Part shown: piece by piece, positions 62,307 to 64,000 of the stretch | Layout: each line of letters opens with the position of its first letter | Numbering within the stretch: position 1 is the first letter of the stretch | Assembly: GCF_025860405.1 (NCBI RefSeq) | Contig: NZ_CP063785.1 | Coordinates: 5,953,390-6,017,389, forward strand | Length of the DNA stretch: 64,000 nt | Reading direction: 5' to 3' | Origin: Tolypothrix sp. PCC 7712 | GTDB taxonomy: Bacteria > Cyanobacteriota > Cyanobacteriia > Cyanobacteriales > Nostocaceae | Notes under the pieces: generated by a model | The model's input: the letters and a program-made list of their open reading frames with translations, nothing else | Databases searched by the model: none | What the model was told of the DNA's origin: nothing | Made by a program: the position numbers and the translations under genes

Positions 62307-64000
62307 TTAAAAGCTATAAGGAGTTTCCAGATCGTGAGTACCAATTTCCCGGAAATTAATGCCAGCGTTCTGCTTACTCATATCGATTTTTACCTTGAGA
62401 TATGGTATGACATCAGGTCTAGGTTTAGGAATTAAATCAGCTGGAATATAAGCGGCGATATAGCGGTTGTAGGATTTGCTAGTCCAATGGCGGGCGAAGG
62501 GGTTGTCGTAAGTAGCTAGGAATCTTTCAATGGGATTGCCATTAACAGTAATACCAGTGTGCATACAACCATTCCAGTTGCTGTTATGCTCGACCAGATA
62601 GAGTAATTTGTCACTTCCAGACCATACGACTGGAACCATTAATTCTAAACTGGTTTTTTGAGGAATCGATGTGTAGATATCCCCATTCCAAGAGTCACTG
62701 TCTTTTTCCCAATTTGTTGCATCACCCCCATTGACTTTCCAGTGGTATCCAAGTGCTGATTGAGTTGCGTGAGACCAAGGGTTTTTGCTAAATGCTAATC
62801 CAGATAACCAAAATTCAGTACCTTGTTTGGAAATCAGTTTTACTTTCCCAGATCTGCCAACTGGAATGGGGAGCCATTGATGTGCATCGTAATGGCTATC
62901 AGTTAGAGAACCATCAGGACAGTAGGAATTACCGTATCTTTTTCCACCAGCCCAGCGTCCTAAATCTTCCTTAAATCCATCTAGAAACTGCGCTTTGACG
63001 ATATTCCACCCACCACTATGCAATCTGATCCAGAGAGTATTGTATCCTTCTGGAACGTTGACGAGTGCCCCTCCATCATCTTCATCTGCGCCTCCATAGC
63101 AGAGCATTTGACGGTCGTGCCATAGGTTTTTGCTTGTATGTCTGGTTTCAGCGTCACCAGGTGCGTTTTTTAAGACACCATGTTTAGCGATCGCACCCGC
63201 AGCTTTCGCTTCAAAAATATCTTGATAAACAAGCGCATCATTGGGATACATTCGATGCCGCATTGGATTTGATGATTCCAGATGTAAGGCACGGATTACA
63301 CCGTTAACATCCAGTTTTCTTCCTGGAGTAGTTGTACCAATGCCAACATTACCTGTATCACGTTCGATGGTTAGCCGTGGGTTTGCTACTCCTGCACGAT
63401 AGGATACCAATTTGATTACAGATGAAACATCTGCTGGATCGCCACCTTCGGTAGCCCAACCATATAGCCCATCTGCTTGACTAGAGAGAGCAATCGCTGG
63501 TTTTTCCTCTGTAGGAGCATTTAAAGCCGCTAATCTCTCTTTAATTCGCCTTTCTAAATGCTCTTTGACGGCTTTTTCTGAAGGTACAACATCAATGCGA
63601 TCGCTATCTGTGGCGATCGTTTCCGATACACCAATAATTTCTGAACCGCCTAATTCTAATGTTCCAGATATACTCAAATTGCCTTTAATAGTTAAAGATT
63701 GACCATCACTACGGAGAGCAATCTCTTCACTTTGTCCACTAGGTAACCGCGCCCCGGAATATTGCCTGACACTGTTGTCTATGTTGATTTGTCCATTCTC
63801 TAGGGTGATTTTGGCTAAAGTAATGGTTTTCGTATCTTTAGTTTCAATCGCTTCTAAAGTTAATAGAGGTTCCTCGATAAAGCGAGTGAAGCTATCAGGA
63901 ATTTCCGGCTGTTGTAATACTTTTGGCTCTTGATGATATCGCAGACACACCCAACATAAAGAATTAATTTTAATGTTGGTTTTTTCGTCTGGAAGAATAA
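62307..64000 (-). CDS. Fibre-like/surface protein, 5' end beyond the window
   Basis: At least 560 residues. The frame stays open upstream of the first possible start (GTG 63950) to the window edge, reading LPDEKTNIKINSLCWVC before the GTG-encoded region, so the true start is outside. The YHQEP-type lead-in is common near such eCIS proteins. The next part has NLSISGTLELGGSEIIGV and NVGIGTTTPGRKLDVNGVIR, the beta-prism and shaft signature seen in tail fibres and endosialidase-chaperone-type proteins. The C-terminal ~330 residues are beta-rich with many Trp and Tyr (DASH-like HQWLPIPVGRSGKV, SNWNGCMHTGITVNGNPIER) and could bind a ligand. It is the first gene of the operon visible here; others may precede it. 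Confidence 0.7.
   Translation of the reverse strand, partial: ILPDEKTNIKINSLCWVCLRYHQEPKVLQQPEIPDSFTRFIEEPLLTLEAIETKDTKTITLAKITLENGQINIDNSVRQYSGARLPSGQSEEIALRSDGQSLTIKGNLSISGTLELGGSEIIGVSETIATDSDRIDVVPSEKAVKEHLERRIKERLAALNAPTEEKPAIALSSQADGLYGWATEGGDPADVSSVIKLVSYRAGVANPRLTIERDTGNVGIGTTTPGRKLDVNGVIRALHLESSNPMRHRMYPNDALVYQDIFEAKAAGAIAKHGVLKNAPGDAETRHTSKNLWHDRQMLCYGGADEDDGGALVNVPEGYNTLWIRLHSGGWNIVKAQFLDGFKEDLGRWAGGKRYGNSYCPDGSLTDSHYDAHQWLPIPVGRSGKVKLISKQGTEFWLSGLAFSKNPWSHATQSALGYHWKVNGGDATNWEKDSDSWNGDIYTSIPQKTSLELMVPVVWSGSDKLLYLVEHNSNWNGCMHTGITVNGNPIERFLATYDNPFARHWTSKSYNRYIAAYIPADLIPKPRPDVIPYLKVKIDMSKQNAGINFREIGTHDLETPYSF

Noticed and set aside
37683-64000. Prophage interpretation of the tail gene cluster
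   Set aside because: No capsid, portal, terminase, integrase, holin or lysin gene is visible. DUF4157, the Pvc15-like ATPase and the Pvc16-like terminator are eCIS markers. Genes beyond 64000 were not seen.
1-64000. tRNA or rRNA genes
   Set aside because: No cloverleaf with TTCGA-type arm and CCA-adjacent acceptor, and no rRNA-like stretch, was recognised by eye. A covariance-model search would be needed to exclude them.

Overview
The window looks like chromosomal DNA of a filamentous, Nostocales-type cyanobacterium. The evidence is AT-rich DNA, frequent HIP1 octamers (GCGATCGC) inside genes and intergenic spacers, multi-PAS histidine kinases, TPR, CHAT and DUF433 proteins, and dense small interspersed repeats of the kind common in Nostoc, Calothrix and relatives. 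This assignment rests on sequence style only, since no rRNA or tRNA gene was found.

Layout. 1-12.6 kb is an accessory patchwork: a nested pair of MITE-like elements, a P-loop ATPase followed by a STAND-like TPR protein, a DUF433 antitoxin with only a stub of its toxin, an EF-G-like GTPase, a secreted TPR protein, a PsiE-family membrane protein, a small conserved protein, a decayed CHAT protease and a secreted YbjN-like protein. 12.7-23.8 kb holds a giant hybrid sensor kinase (about 3345 residues, 19 PAS domains by eye) followed at once by a receiver-kinase. 24-29.6 kb holds a membrane protein, a divergent cysE / rrf2-cysK sulfur module with a candidate operator between its arms, and two divergent CadD-type transporters. 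29.7-35.5 kb is a minus-strand signalling block: an 8-PAS kinase, a stand-alone CheY-like regulator and a receiver-kinase. A plus-strand protein with two C-terminal Tudor-knot-like repeats follows at 35.9-37.2 kb.

The main system lies on the minus strand from the right edge of the window down to 37.7 kb. It is an almost complete extracellular-type contractile injection system (eCIS; Afp/PVC-related, and the class described as thylakoid-anchored in multicellular cyanobacteria). In transcription order it encodes a fibre-like protein (cut by the window edge), a short coiled coil, a Pvc16-like terminator, a carboxypeptidase-regulatory-like protein, two sheath proteins, a tube protein, a tail-chaperone-like protein, a DUF6760-like short frame, a second tube protein, an 1172-residue tandem-repeat protein, a LysM hub adaptor, a gp27-like hub, a gp5-like spike, gp25, two baseplate-J wedge proteins, a tail protein I, a PAAR-like tip candidate, a DUF4157 (eCIS core) protein with a Gly/Ala-rich C-terminus, a DcrB/Eag-like small protein and a Pvc15-like AAA+ ATPase. 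Several genes overlap by 1-19 bases, which indicates coupled translation.

Most unusual points: (i) the 1172-residue protein has about 11.5 repeats of 63-66 residues where a tape measure or baseplate accessory would be expected; (ii) the short DUF6760-like frame has no usable start codon and sits in the -1 frame across a G-run at the end of the tail-chaperone gene, which suggests programmed frameshifting as in phage tail chaperones; (iii) the end of the operon looks like a cargo module of DUF4157 protein, DcrB-like chaperone candidate and AAA+ ATPase; (iv) MITE-like elements sit inside the operon; (v) an intergenic-type simple repeat lies within the ATPase domain of the giant kinase.
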